NCBI RefSeq assembly: GCF_034377285.1
Contig: NZ_CP139715.1
Span: 2,030,001-2,094,000 of the forward strand
DNA from: Thalassobaculum sp. OXR-137
Lineage (GTDB): Bacteria > Pseudomonadota > Alphaproteobacteria > Thalassobaculales > Thalassobaculaceae
DNA length: 64,000 nucleotides
Reading direction: 5' to 3'
In this document: positions 1-8,511 of the stretch, piece after piece
How the letters are laid out: the number at the start of each line of letters is the position of its first letter
Numbering within the stretch: the first letter of the stretch is position 1
Program-made: the position numbers and the translations under genes
The notes under the pieces: model-generated
What the model saw: only the letters and a program-made list of their open reading frames with translations
Told to the model about the DNA's origin: nothing
Database searches by the model: none

Positions 1-1
1 C

Positions 2-316
2 CTGGCGCTGGTCCGCGCCCGCATGGAGGCGTCGCCCGTGGCGCCCGGCACCTACCACTACACCGCCGATGGCGAGACCACCTGGCACGGTTTCGCCGAG
101 GCGATCTTCGCGCGGGCCGAGAGGCACTGGGGCCGGCGGCCGACGGTACAGGCCATTCCCTCCGCGGAATATCCGACCCCGGCGAAGCGGCCGGCCTATT
201 CGGTGCTCGATACCACCGCGCTGATCGAGGCGCTGCCGACCCTGCCGCACCGGTCGTGGCAGACGGCGCTGGATGAAGTTTTCGCCGCCCGCATGGCGGC
301 AGAGGAGACGGTCTGA
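2..316 (+). CDS. rmlD: dTDP-4-dehydrorhamnose reductase, C-terminal part (cut by window edge)
   Basis: Only the last 104 residues are inside the window; the frame is open to the left edge. RmlD reduces dTDP-4-keto-L-rhamnose to dTDP-L-rhamnose with NAD(P)H, the last step of the dTDP-rhamnose pathway in the cytoplasm. The visible part has the family's C-terminal features: [21 protein letters not shown], which pairs a short strand with the W-x-x-FA helix, and the substrate-side P-T-P-A-K-R-P motif followed by S-V-L-D. The stop codon overlaps the start of rmlA (TGATG), so the two are translationally coupled, which supports the call. Confidence 0.88.
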   Translation: MALVRARMEASPVAPGTYHYTADGETTWHGFAEAIFARAERHWGRRPTVQAIPSAEYPTPAKRPAYSVLDTTALIEALPTLPHRSWQTALDEVFAARMAAEETV

Positions 317-1197
317 TGAAGGGGATCATTCTGGCGGGCGGGTCCGGGACCCGGCTCTACCCGTTGACCATGGTGGCGAGCAAGCAGCTCCTGCCGGTCT
401 ACGACAAGCCGATGATCTACTACCCGCTGACCACGCTGATGCTGGCCGGCATCCGCGAGATCCTGGTGATCACCACCCCGCAGGACCAGCCCGCCTTCCA
501 GCACCTGATGGGCGACGGCACCAAGTGGGGCATCGAGATCACCTATGCGGTCCAGCCGGAGCCGAACGGTCTCGCCGAGGCGTTCATCATCGGCCGCGAG
601 TTCGTCGGCAACGACCCGGTCGCCCTGGTGCTCGGCGACAACATCTTCTACGGCCACGGCCTGACCGACATCCTGCAGCGCGCCCGCGCCGAGGCGTCGG
701 GCCAGGGCGGGGCGACCGTCTTCGGGTACTATGTCAGCGATCCGGAGCGTTACGGCGTCGTCGATTTCGACGAGGAGGGCCGGGCGACCTCGATCGTCGA
801 GAAGCCGGCCAACCCCGCCTCCAATTGGGCGGTGACCGGGCTGTATTTCTACGACAACACCGTTCTGGACGTCGCCGCATCGATCAAGCCGTCGCCGCGC
901 GGCGAGTTGGAGATCACCGACGTGAACAAGGTGTATCTGGACAACGGCACCCTGCGGGTCGAGCGGATGGGCCGCGGCTATGCCTGGCTCGACACCGGCA
1001 CCCATGCGAGCCTGCTGCAGGCCTCGGAGTTCGTGCGCACCGTCGAGGAGCGTCAGGGGCTGAAGATCGCCTGTGTGGAGGAGATCGCCTTCTACATGGA
1101 CTATATCGACGCCGAACAGGTTCTGAAACTCGCCGCACCCCTGGCCAAGTCCGGGTACGGTGAATACCTGCAGAGAATGGTCCGCGCGCGGCACTGA
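316..1197 (+). CDS. rmlA: glucose-1-phosphate thymidylyltransferase
   Basis: RmlA joins glucose-1-phosphate and dTTP to give dTDP-glucose, the first step of dTDP-rhamnose synthesis for O-antigen or exopolysaccharide. The 293-residue product has the usual family length. It opens with the nucleotide-binding loop [11 protein letters not shown] (residues 8-18), then the K-P-M-I-Y-Y-P-L motif (residues 31-38) and the LGDN metal-site motif with Asp108. V-E-K-P and the G-L-Y-F-Y-D stretch follow in mid protein. The ATG overlaps the rmlD stop, giving the gene order D-A; rmlB and rmlC would be expected upstream, outside the window. Confidence 0.96.
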   Translation: MKGIILAGGSGTRLYPLTMVASKQLLPVYDKPMIYYPLTTLMLAGIREILVITTPQDQPAFQHLMGDGTKWGIEITYAVQPEPNGLAEAFIIGREFVGNDPVALVLGDNIFYGHGLTDILQRARAEASGQGGATVFGYYVSDPERYGVVDFDEEGRATSIVEKPANPASNWAVTGLYFYDNTVLDVAASIKPSPRGELEITDVNKVYLDNGTLRVERMGRGYAWLDTGTHASLLQASEFVRTVEERQGLKIACVEEIAFYMDYIDAEQVLKLAAPLAKSGYGEYLQRMVRARH

Positions 1198-1230
1198 CGC
1201 GGCGCGCGAAGATCCGGAGGCCGCCCGCCT

Positions 1231-2487
1231 ATGTTCCGTGCCGCACTCGCCCTGATCTTCTGCGCCGCGCTCGCGTCCTTCGCCTACGCGTTCTGGCTCG
1301 TCCTGGCTCCGGAGGGCCATAACTGGAGCGTCGACATTCCGGTCGAGCGCTATCTCGACCGCAAGCAGGATCAGTCGACGGCAGCGCCGGATGCCGCGCC
1401 GCCCACCGCTGCGCCGCCAGCCGCCGAGTCGTCAGCCGCCGAGGCGCCGGCGTCGGTTCAACCTCCGGCCGTCGCGACGACGGATCCCGCACCGGCTCCG
1501 AGTCCAGCACCCGCGCCGCCGCCCGCCGCCGATGATCGGCCGATCACCCTGTCGCTCCCGATCGCCTGCACGCCGGGTACGGATTGCTGGGTGGTGAACT
1601 ACGTGGACCTCGATCCCGGTCCGGGCCGCAGGGACTATCGCTGCGGAGAGATGTCCTATGACGGCCACAAGGGCACGGATATCGGGCTGGCCAACGACGC
1701 GAAGATCGAGGGGGCGGTCCCGGTCCTTGCGGCGGCGCCCGGCAAGGTGATGGGCGCGCGGGACGGCGAGGCGGATCTCGGCACCGCCGGCATCGCGGCG
1801 GCCAAGGCCGCCGGCAAGGAATGCGGCAACGGCGTGCGCATCGATCACGGCAACGGCTGGGCCACCCAGTACTGTCACATGCGCAAGGGCAGCGTGGTTG
1901 CCCATGCGGGCCAGGAGGTCGCCGCCGGAGACGTGCTGGGCGCCGTCGGCCTGTCCGGCATGACGCAGTTCCCCCATGTCCACATGTCGCTGGAGCACAA
2001 CGGCACCGTGGTCGACCCGTTCCGCGGGGTCGAGGGCGGCGACGCCTGCGGCGTGGGCCGCCAGCCCCTTTGGGACGATGCGGCCCTGACGTCCCTGACC
2101 GCGCTTGCCGCCCCGTCGCTGCTGGACGCGGCGATCTTCGACCGGGTGCCCGACAGCGATGCCGCGGCGGCCGGCGACGCCGCGCTGACCACCCTGCCGG
2201 CGACCGCGGAAAGCGTCGTCGTCTGGTTCCGTGCCGTGGGGATCCAGCCCGGCGATACGGGCCAACTCACCTTGCGGATGCCCGACGGAACGGTCGTCGC
2301 CAGCGATACGATCACCTTCGATCAGACCAAGGCGGTGATGTTCCGGGCGGTCGGCGTGCGGAACTCCCAGTCGAAGTTCCCCGACGGCCTGCCGCTCGGC
2401 ACGTGGACCGGGCAGGCCGTTCTCACGCGTGACGGGCGGGTGACCGGCGAGCGCACGGTGCAGGCGACGGTGGCGGCTACCAACTGA
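1231..2487 (+). CDS. M23 family peptidoglycan metalloendopeptidase (LytM-like)
   Basis: Predicted envelope peptidase that cuts peptide cross-links in peptidoglycan. Of 418 residues, 5-25 form an N-terminal hydrophobic anchor or signal segment and about 48-102 are a low-complexity Ala/Pro-rich linker. The LytM/M23 domain lies near 140-265. Zinc ligands are visible as H146-x3-D150 and H249-x-H251, with a further conserved H216 in the Q-Y-C-H motif. The remaining C-terminal part (about 290-418) is probably a beta-sandwich accessory domain that I cannot name. CCGGAGG upstream fits the ATG at 1231. It follows rmlA by 33 bp but need not share its function. Confidence 0.9.
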   Translation: MFRAALALIFCAALASFAYAFWLVLAPEGHNWSVDIPVERYLDRKQDQSTAAPDAAPPTAAPPAAESSAAEAPASVQPPAVATTDPAPAPSPAPAPPPAADDRPITLSLPIACTPGTDCWVVNYVDLDPGPGRRDYRCGEMSYDGHKGTDIGLANDAKIEGAVPVLAAAPGKVMGARDGEADLGTAGIAAAKAAGKECGNGVRIDHGNGWATQYCHMRKGSVVAHAGQEVAAGDVLGAVGLSGMTQFPHVHMSLEHNGTVVDPFRGVEGGDACGVGRQPLWDDAALTSLTALAAPSLLDAAIFDRVPDSDAAAAGDAALTTLPATAESVVVWFRAVGIQPGDTGQLTLRMPDGTVVASDTITFDQTKAVMFRAVGVRNSQSKFPDGLPLGTWTGQAVLTRDGRVTGERTVQATVAATN

Positions 2488-2558
2488 CGCGTCAGCAGCA
2501 GCCGTTGCACTGCATTCGCCCGCTTGTTAAAGCTATAAGCCAGTTTTCGTTAATGCAC

Positions 2559-2564
2559 GGGAGG
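2559..2564 (+). promoter_or_regulatory. Shine-Dalgarno GGGAGG with no canonical start codon after it
   Basis: GGGAGG sits five bases before ATC at 2570, in the reading frame of the ATP-grasp gene. No ATG, GTG or TTG occurs in frame between the stop at 2528-2530 and the GTG at 2654; a CTG lies at 2588 but 23 bases from the site. The spacing is ideal for ATC, a rare initiation codon. Confidence 0.5.
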
Positions 2565-2569
2565 CGGCT

Positions 2570-4012
2570 ATCCGCGCGCGGCACCGACTGCTTGAAGACT
2601 ATGATCCCGATGGGTTCTTCTGCGAATACCAGGGCGACGCACAGCGTCAGCAGGTGCTCGCCGGCCTCTTGAAACGGCTTAACGGTACGACGCCGAAGGA
2701 ACTGACTCGCCTGTCCAAGGCGGTCGACCGGGAACTTTACAACCTGGGCATCACCTTCACGCTCTATCACGAGGGCTCGTCCGTCGACCGGGTCCTGCCC
2801 TTCGACCTGATCCCCAGGGTCCTGACGCCGGCCGACTGGGAGATCATCGAAAGCGGCTCGATCCAGCGGGTGCAGACCCTGAACCTTTTGCTGGCCGACA
2901 TCTACGGCGAGCAGAAGTGCATCAAGGACGGCATCCTGCCCGCCGATCTGGTGTTCAAGAATCCGAACTACCGGCCGGAAATGGTCGGGCTGAAGGTGCC
3001 CGAGAACTGTTACGTCAATGTCTGCGGCGTCGATGTGGTGCGCGGCGGCGACGGGCAGTTCGTGGTGCTGGAGGACAACGCCCGCAGCCCGTCCGGCGTT
3101 TCCTACGTCGTGGAGAACCGCCAGCTCATGCGGCGGACCATGCCCAATCTGTTCGAAGGCATGAACGTCCGTCCGGTGCTGGATTACGGCCTGCGGCTGC
3201 ACCATGCGCTCTGCGAGGCGGCCCCCGCCGGGGTGAGCGATCCGCAGGTTGTCCTGCTGTCGCCCGGCCCGTTCAACTCGGCCTATTTCGAGCACGTGTT
3301 CCTGGCCCGCGAGATGGGCATCCCGCTGGTCACCGGGCAGGACATGGTCGTCGAGAACGACAAGGTCTATATGCGCACCACCGGCGGGCTGATGCCGGTG
3401 CACGTGATCTACCGCCGCATCAACGACGACTTCCTCGACCCCGAGGTGTTCCGCGAGGACAGCATGCTCGGCGTGCCGGGTCTGATGCGGGCCTATGCCA
3501 AGGGCAACATCACGATCGCCAATGCGGTCGGCACCGGCGTGGCCGACGACAAGGGCGTCTATGCCTACATTCCGCGGCTGATCAAATACTACCTCGACCA
3601 GGACGCCATCCTGCCGAACGTGCCGACGAACCTGTGCCGCGAGAAGGACGGGCTGCAGTATACGCTCGACAATCTCGACAAGCTGGTGACCAAGCCGGTG
3701 GGCGAGGCCGGCGGCTACGGGGTGGTGATCGGCCCGCGTGCGTCCCTGCGCGAGCTGGAGGCGACCCGCAAGGCGATCGAGAAGGATCCGGCGAACTACA
3801 TCTCCCAGCCGATGGTCGAACTGTCGGTGTCGCCGACCCTGATCAGCGGCCGGGTGGAGCCGCGCCACGTGGATCTGCGGCCGTTCTGCGTCACCGGAAA
3901 ATCCACATGGGTGTTACCGGGCGGCCTGACGCGCGTTGCCCTCAAGAAGGGCTCGCTGGTGGTCAACTCGTCCCAGGGCGGCGGGTCCAAAGACACCTGG
4001 GTTCTGGAGTAA
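2570..4012 (+). CDS. circularly permuted ATP-grasp family protein (type 2)
   Basis: Putative ATP-dependent carboxylate-amine/thiol ligase of the circularly permuted ATP-grasp group (former DUF404/DUF407). It is usually encoded with an alpha-E protein and a transglutaminase, and the substrate is unknown. The body matches the family: F-K-N-P-N-Y-R-P-E-M near the start of the core, L-E-D-N-A-R-S-P-S-G-V-S-Y, T-T-G-G-L-M-P-V-H-V-I-Y-R-R, K-P-V-G-E-A-G-G-Y-G and the terminal G-G-G-S-K-D-T-W-V-L. The only ordinary start is GTG 2654, but that cuts into the N-terminal region: the in-frame translation before it (RHRLLEDYDPDGFF) resembles the family's opening segment. I therefore extend the gene to ATC 2570, next to a good ribosome-binding site; 2654 is the conservative alternative. 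The alpha-E gene follows 4 bp after the stop. Confidence 0.9.
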   Translation: MRARHRLLEDYDPDGFFCEYQGDAQRQQVLAGLLKRLNGTTPKELTRLSKAVDRELYNLGITFTLYHEGSSVDRVLPFDLIPRVLTPADWEIIESGSIQRVQTLNLLLADIYGEQKCIKDGILPADLVFKNPNYRPEMVGLKVPENCYVNVCGVDVVRGGDGQFVVLEDNARSPSGVSYVVENRQLMRRTMPNLFEGMNVRPVLDYGLRLHHALCEAAPAGVSDPQVVLLSPGPFNSAYFEHVFLAREMGIPLVTGQDMVVENDKVYMRTTGGLMPVHVIYRRINDDFLDPEVFREDSMLGVPGLMRAYAKGNITIANAVGTGVADDKGVYAYIPRLIKYYLDQDAILPNVPTNLCREKDGLQYTLDNLDKLVTKPVGEAGGYGVVIGPRASLRELEATRKAIEKDPANYISQPMVELSVSPTLISGRVEPRHVDLRPFCVTGKSTWVLPGGLTRVALKKGSLVVNSSQGGGSKDTWVLE

Positions 4013-4016
4013 CGCC

Positions 4017-4970
4017 ATGCTGTCACGCTACGCAGAGAACGTGTACTGGCTTGGCCGCTATGTGGAGCGGGCCGAGAACCTCGCCCGTCTGCTGGACACG
4101 CACGGCTCGTTCGCCCGCGATCCCCGCGCCACCGGCGACTGGGAAGCGGTGATCCGGATCAACGCCGACGAGGAGCTGTTCTTCAGCCGCAACAAGGAAG
4201 CCACGGCCGCGGCGGTCGTGTATTTCTACCTGATCGACCCGAAGAGCCCGACCTCGGTCCTGAACTCGATCGGCTATGCGCGGGAGAACGCCCGCACGGT
4301 GCGCCACCTGATCAGCACCGAGCTCTGGGCCCATCTCAACACCTTCTACGGCGAGGTCCAGGAGCTGAAGCGGCGGGACATCAGTCTTGCCCGGCTGTCC
4401 AAGGTGGCCGCCTTCATCAAGACGAACTGCCAGACCCATACGGGCATCGCCGAGGGCACCCTGTATCGGGACCAAGCCTACCGGTTCTATCAGCTCGGCC
4501 GCCATGTGGAGCGCGCCGACCAGACCTCCCGTCTACTCGACGTGAAGTACCGCCAGCTGCAGAGCGTGGCGGAGGATCCGGGCTCGCCGATCGATATCAG
4601 CCAGTGGAACGCCCTGCTGCGCTCCGCCGCCGGCTACCAGGCCTATCGGCGCACCCGGCCGGGCAGCATGAGCACCAGCGACGTGGCCCGCTTCCTGATG
4701 TCGGACAGTGAGTTCCCGCGCTCGATCTGCTTCTGCCTGTACCGGATCAAATACGACCTCGCCTGTCTGGAGAGCGAGCATGGGCTCGAGCTCGGCGAGC
4801 GCTTGCGGGACAATCTGGGGCGGGTGATGGAGATCTCCGGGCAGACGCCGACCGACCGGATCGAACCCGCCTGGCTGCACAAGTTCGCCGACGCCATCCA
4901 GGACGGTCTGCTGGGACTCAGCGGGGCGCTCGGCGAACGGTTCTTCGGGCTGGTCGAGGCGGCGGACTAG
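4017..4970 (+). CDS. alpha-E domain-containing protein (DUF403)
   Basis: A 317-residue, largely helical protein of the alpha-E family, known mainly as the constant partner of circularly permuted ATP-grasp ligases. The predicted role is in a peptide or amide-ligation system, with no proven reaction. It opens with MLSRYAENVYWLGRYVERAE, the family's most conserved stretch, and carries the second helix signature Y-Q-L-G-R-H-V-E-R-A-D-Q-T-S-R-L-L-D. The ATG at 4017 is chosen because this signature begins exactly there and the preceding gene stops at 4012. The transglutaminase gene follows after 66 bp. Confidence 0.92.
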   Translation: MLSRYAENVYWLGRYVERAENLARLLDTHGSFARDPRATGDWEAVIRINADEELFFSRNKEATAAAVVYFYLIDPKSPTSVLNSIGYARENARTVRHLISTELWAHLNTFYGEVQELKRRDISLARLSKVAAFIKTNCQTHTGIAEGTLYRDQAYRFYQLGRHVERADQTSRLLDVKYRQLQSVAEDPGSPIDISQWNALLRSAAGYQAYRRTRPGSMSTSDVARFLMSDSEFPRSICFCLYRIKYDLACLESEHGLELGERLRDNLGRVMEISGQTPTDRIEPAWLHKFADAIQDGLLGLSGALGERFFGLVEAAD

Positions 4971-5036
4971 GCGGAAACTGTTTGTTTATGTTTGGCGAGT
5001 AGTCTTTGCGGCGATCAATGTCGTGGGCACGCTGCC

Positions 5037-5957
5037 ATGCAGGTCCTGAGCATCATCCATCGGACGGAATACTCGTACCGCGAGCCGGTACGCTTCGGCG
5101 AGCATCGCCTGCTCTTCCGTCCGCGCGACAGCCATGACATGCGCCTGGTCGACAGCCGGCTGAAGATCCTGCCGGCCTCCAGCGTGCGCTGGATGCACGA
5201 CGTGTTTTCCAATTCCGTCGCCGTGGCCCGGTTCGACGAGCCGGCCGAGCGGCTGCTGTTCGAAAGCGTGATCGTGGTCGAGCATTACCCGGCCCGCGCC
5301 CCGGTCTTCGAGATCGACGATCACGCCCGCTATCTCCCCTTCGCCTATGCCCTGGACGATCTGCAGGATCTCGGCCGTTCCGTCGTGCGTCACCACCCCG
5401 ACGACGGTGCCATCGAGGCCTGGGCCCGGTCGTTCTTCACGGGCGCGAAGACCGAGACCCTGGATCTGCTGCGCGGGATGACGAAGAGCGTGCGGTCCGA
5501 CTTCGCCTATCGGCCGCGCGAGGAGGAGGGGGTGCAGTCGCCCTCCGTCACCCTGGCGCGCCGGCGGGGGACGTGCCGCGATTTCGCGCTGCTGATGATG
5601 GAGGCGGTCCGCTCCCTCGGCCTCGCCGCCCGGTTCGTTACCGGCTACGTCTTCGACCCGGCTGTGGAGTCCGCCGCCCCTGTGGTCAACTCGATCCGGG
5701 GCGGCCAGCCGATCCAGGGAGCCGGCGCCACCCATGCCTGGGTCCAGGTCTATCTGCCCGGAGCGGGTTGGGTGGAATACGATCCGACCAACGGCATCAT
5801 CGGCGGCGAGAACCTGATCCGCGTGGGCGTGGCCCGCGACCCGAGCCAGGCGATCCCGCTCCAGGGCAGCTATTTCGGCCCGGCGGAGGCCTTCGTGAAG
5901 ATGGATGTCTGCGTCGACGTCCTGCGCGGCAACGTGCTGGAAAGCCGGGCGGCGTAG
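5037..5957 (+). CDS. transglutaminase-like family protein (bacterial N-terminal region plus core)
   Basis: A 306-residue protein with the bacterial transglutaminase N-terminal beta region (about 1-80; opens I-I-H-R-T-E-Y-S-Y) and a cysteine-protease-like core. The catalytic triad is visible as Cys180 in R-R-G-T-C-R-D-F-A, His233 in A-T-H-A-W-V-Q-V-Y and Asp249 in V-E-Y-D-P-T-N-G. It is the third member of the ATP-grasp/alpha-E/transglutaminase set and probably hydrolyses or transfers the amide bond made by the ligase. The ATG at 5037 is preferred over an upstream in-frame start because the family signature begins there. No Anbu protease gene, a frequent fourth member, follows. Confidence 0.92.
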   Translation: MQVLSIIHRTEYSYREPVRFGEHRLLFRPRDSHDMRLVDSRLKILPASSVRWMHDVFSNSVAVARFDEPAERLLFESVIVVEHYPARAPVFEIDDHARYLPFAYALDDLQDLGRSVVRHHPDDGAIEAWARSFFTGAKTETLDLLRGMTKSVRSDFAYRPREEEGVQSPSVTLARRRGTCRDFALLMMEAVRSLGLAARFVTGYVFDPAVESAAPVVNSIRGGQPIQGAGATHAWVQVYLPGAGWVEYDPTNGIIGGENLIRVGVARDPSQAIPLQGSYFGPAEAFVKMDVCVDVLRGNVLESRAA

Positions 5958-6002
5958 GGCGTTTTATCTTCTCCTCCGAGGGAAGGGGTCAGTGAGGTCA
6001 CC

Positions 6003-6194
6003 CTACTTCGTCTTCAGCACGAACTCCATGCCGCTGCGGGTGCCGACATAGATCCCCGGTTTGGTCCGTCGCAGCGACAGGATCAGGCCGGAGACCATCA
6101 CGTCGACCCGGTCCCCCTGCATCCGCACCACCTGGGCGTCCAACTTCTGATCGGTGTCCGTGCACTCGACCGTGACCGTGTCGTCCAGGCGCAT
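6003..6194 (-). CDS. small conserved-looking hypothetical protein, 63 aa
   Basis: I do not recognise a named family. The product is short and probably all-beta: M-R-L-D-D-T-V-T-V-E-C opens it and G-I-Y-V-G-T-R-S-G-M-E-F lies near the end, reminiscent of small PilZ-like or barrel proteins but without their motifs. The start at 6194 has GGGAG eight bases upstream. An upstream in-frame extension to 6302 is less likely, because it runs into the LysR promoter region and has no ribosome-binding site. It converges with the transglutaminase gene and diverges from the LysR gene. Confidence 0.6.
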   Translation of the reverse strand: MRLDDTVTVECTDTDQKLDAQVVRMQGDRVDVMVSGLILSLRRTKPGIYVGTRSGMEFVLKTK

Positions 6195-6277
6195 GGCTGC
6201 GCTCCCTGCTGCAGAGGATCGGACAACGATAGCCGATTCGTGTGACGCCCGCCTGCTTTCGATATCGTCGGATCTGA

Positions 6278-6283
6278 TATAAT
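6278..6283 (+). promoter_or_regulatory. candidate -10 box (TATAAT) for the LysR gene
   Basis: A perfect TATAAT lies 39 bp before the LysR GTG start in an otherwise GC-rich stretch. No convincing -35 hexamer is visible 16-18 bp upstream, so this is a weak or activator-dependent promoter at best. Confidence 0.4.
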
Positions 6284-6321
6284 TCGCTCTCAGCGATCTC
6301 ACCTGTCGGTCGGAGGATGCC

Positions 6322-7221
6322 GTGGATGTTCAGGACCTGAAGGTATTCGAGGCGGTGGCCCGCCATGGCGGCATGAAGCGGGCGGCGGAGGAACTGGCCA
6401 CCGTCCAGTCCAACGTGACCGCCCGCATCCGCGCCCTGGAAGAGGATCTGGAGGTCCGCCTGTTCGACCGGCACAGCCGGGGGGTCGTGCTGACATCCGC
6501 CGGCGAGCGGCTGCTGCCCTATGCCCAGCGGGCCGCGGTGCTGATGACCGATGCCCGCCGCGCCGCCCGCGACGACGGCCATCCGTCGGGATCGCTGGTG
6601 GTCGGATCGCTGGAGACGACGGCCGCGCTGCACCTGTCGCGCCCGCTCGCCGCCTATGTGGCCGCCCATCGCGAGGTCGATCTGGTCCTGCGCACGGGCA
6701 CCACGGCGGAGCTGATCCAGCGGGTGCTGACCGGCGAACTGGAGGGCAGCTTCGTGTGCGGCCCGGTCGCCCATCCGGAATTGGAGGTGGAGACCGTCTA
6801 CCACGAGGAACTGGTGCTGGTGGCGCCGCCGGGGCTGGGCGCCATCGAGGCGCTGTCGGCCCGGCGCGAGGTGCGGATCGTGGTGCTGCGGGCTGGCTGC
6901 TCCTACCGCCAGCGGCTGGAGGAGATCCTCGCCCGGCGTGGCATCGTCGGCCTGCGCATTCTGGAGTTCGGCACCATCGAGGCCATCGTCGGCAGCGTCG
7001 CCGCCGGTCTCGGTGTCACCCTGCTGCCGCGCGGCATCGTGGCGGCAGCCGAGGCCGAGGGCCGGGTCGAGCTGCACCGGCTGCCGCCGGAAGACGGTCT
7101 GGTGGAGACGCTGTTCATCCGCCGGGTCGACGGCCACAGCTCCAGCGCGCTGACCGCCCTGATCGCCACGGTGGCGGATCCGGCCGTCGCCCGCCCCGCG
7201 CTGGTCGCCGCCGCCGAATAG
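6322..7221 (+). CDS. LysR family transcriptional regulator
   Basis: A 299-residue LysR-type regulator. The N-terminal winged helix-turn-helix covers residues 1-60, with the signature F-E-A-V-A-R-H-G-G-M-K-R-A-A-E-E-L-A and V-Q-S-N-V-T-A-R-I-R-A-L-E. The remaining C-terminal part is a periplasmic-binding-protein-like effector domain of PBP2 type. The start is GTG at 6322, preceded by CGGAGGA. The adjacent MFS exporter gene, on the same strand 74 bp downstream, is the obvious candidate target; an inverted repeat lies between them. The effector cannot be read from the sequence. Confidence 0.93.
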   Translation: MDVQDLKVFEAVARHGGMKRAAEELATVQSNVTARIRALEEDLEVRLFDRHSRGVVLTSAGERLLPYAQRAAVLMTDARRAARDDGHPSGSLVVGSLETTAALHLSRPLAAYVAAHREVDLVLRTGTTAELIQRVLTGELEGSFVCGPVAHPELEVETVYHEELVLVAPPGLGAIEALSARREVRIVVLRAGCSYRQRLEEILARRGIVGLRILEFGTIEAIVGSVAAGLGVTLLPRGIVAAAEAEGRVELHRLPPEDGLVETLFIRRVDGHSSSALTALIATVADPAVARPALVAAAE

Positions 7222-7223
7222 AT

Positions 7224-7272
7224 ATCTCACGAAGCGATCGCCGGTATCGGATCAAATCGCTTCTCGTGAGAT
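7224..7272. repeat. imperfect inverted repeat between lysR and the MFS gene
   Basis: Arms 7224-7238 (ATCTCACGAAGCGAT) and 7256-7272 (ATCGCTTCTCGTGAGAT) are complementary except for a two-base bulge, with a 17-base spacer. No T-tract follows, so this may be an operator for the LysR protein, or a transcript hairpin, rather than an intrinsic terminator. Confidence 0.6.
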
Positions 7273-7295
7273 CGCCCTGTGCCTAGCTTGGGGGC

Positions 7296-8477
7296 ATGAG
7301 CGAGATGACGACAGCGGCCGGTCGCACCGGCGAGATGCCCTGGCGGGCGGTGAGTGCCGCCTGCGCCGCCATGCTGGTCGGGATCGGCCTGGCGCGGTTC
7401 GCCTATACGCCCCTGATCCCCGCGGTGGTCGAGGCCGGCTGGTTCGAACCGGCGGCCGCCCTGTATCTCGGCGCGGCCAACTTGCTCGGCTATCTGGCCG
7501 GGGCGGTGCTCGGCAACCGGCTGTCGGGCCGGTTCGGCGCGGTGCCCGTGCTGCGCTGGTCGATGGCGGCGTCCGCCGTCTCCCTGCTGGTCTGCGCCGA
7601 GCCGCTGGGCTTCCTGTGGGTCTTCGTGTGGCGGCTGGTGGCCGGGATCGCCGGCGGCGCGCTGATGGTGGTGGCGGCGCCGACGGCGCTGGCCCGGGTG
7701 CCCCAGGGCCGGCGCGGGCTGGCCGGCGGGCTGATCTTCACCGGCGTCGGGCTCGGCATCGCCATTTCCGGCACCCTGGTGCCGACCCTGCTGCAGGTCG
7801 GGCTGGAACAGACCTGGCTGGCACTGGGCGGCCTCTGCGCCCTGTTGACCGCCCTGGTCTGGACCTGGTGGCCGGACGGCGCCGTGCCGCGCAAGGTCGG
7901 GGGAGCGCGGGCGGCGAGCGGCGGTGCCGTGATCGCGCTGCTGGCGGTCTACGGCCTGATCGCCGCCGGTCTGGTGCCGCACATGGTGCTGCTGGTGGAC
8001 TACGTGGTGCGTGGGCTGGAGCGGTCCTTCGCCCTGGGGGCGGCGGTCTGGATCGCGCTCGGCATCGGTGCCGCCTGCGGGCCGACCCTGGCCGGGCGTC
8101 TGGCCGACCGGATCGGTTTCGCCGCCGGGCTGCGGCTCTATCTGGTGGTCGTCGGCCTCGCCATCGTCGCGTTGGCGGTCGGCGTCGGCGAGATCGGCCT
8201 GTTCGTCTCCGCCGTGGTCGGCGGCGCCTCCATTCCCGGCGTGGTGCCGCTGGTGCTCGGCCGCGTCCACGACCTGGTGGAGGACCCGGTGGCCCGGCTC
8301 GGCACCTGGGGGCGGGCGACCATGGCCTTCGCGGTGGGGCAGGCGGCAGGCGCCTACGGCTTCTCCGCCCTCTACGACCGGGTCGGCTCCTATCCGCTGA
8401 TCTTCGCGCTCGCCGCCGGGCTGATGGCCCTGGCCCTGGCGATCGACCTTGTGTGGGTGCGCCGCCCGACGCCATAG
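7296..8477 (+). CDS. YbfB/YjiJ family MFS transporter
   Basis: A 393-residue integral membrane protein with about twelve hydrophobic segments, matching the YbfB/YjiJ (MFS_4) branch of the major facilitator superfamily. The signature opening G-I-G-L-A-R-F-A-Y-T-P-L-I-P is at residues 28-41, the mid loop has the G-R-L-A-D-R-I-G motif, and the C-terminal half has G-T-W-G-R-A-T. Substrates of this branch are mostly unknown; efflux is the usual guess. The gene sits directly downstream of the LysR regulator on the same strand. Confidence 0.9.
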   Translation: MSEMTTAAGRTGEMPWRAVSAACAAMLVGIGLARFAYTPLIPAVVEAGWFEPAAALYLGAANLLGYLAGAVLGNRLSGRFGAVPVLRWSMAASAVSLLVCAEPLGFLWVFVWRLVAGIAGGALMVVAAPTALARVPQGRRGLAGGLIFTGVGLGIAISGTLVPTLLQVGLEQTWLALGGLCALLTALVWTWWPDGAVPRKVGGARAASGGAVIALLAVYGLIAAGLVPHMVLLVDYVVRGLERSFALGAAVWIALGIGAACGPTLAGRLADRIGFAAGLRLYLVVVGLAIVALAVGVGEIGLFVSAVVGGASIPGVVPLVLGRVHDLVEDPVARLGTWGRATMAFAVGQAAGAYGFSALYDRVGSYPLIFALAAGLMALALAIDLVWVRRPTP

Positions 8478-8511
8478 TGCGGCCCGACCGACACCCACAC
8501 GGACCGGGCCC

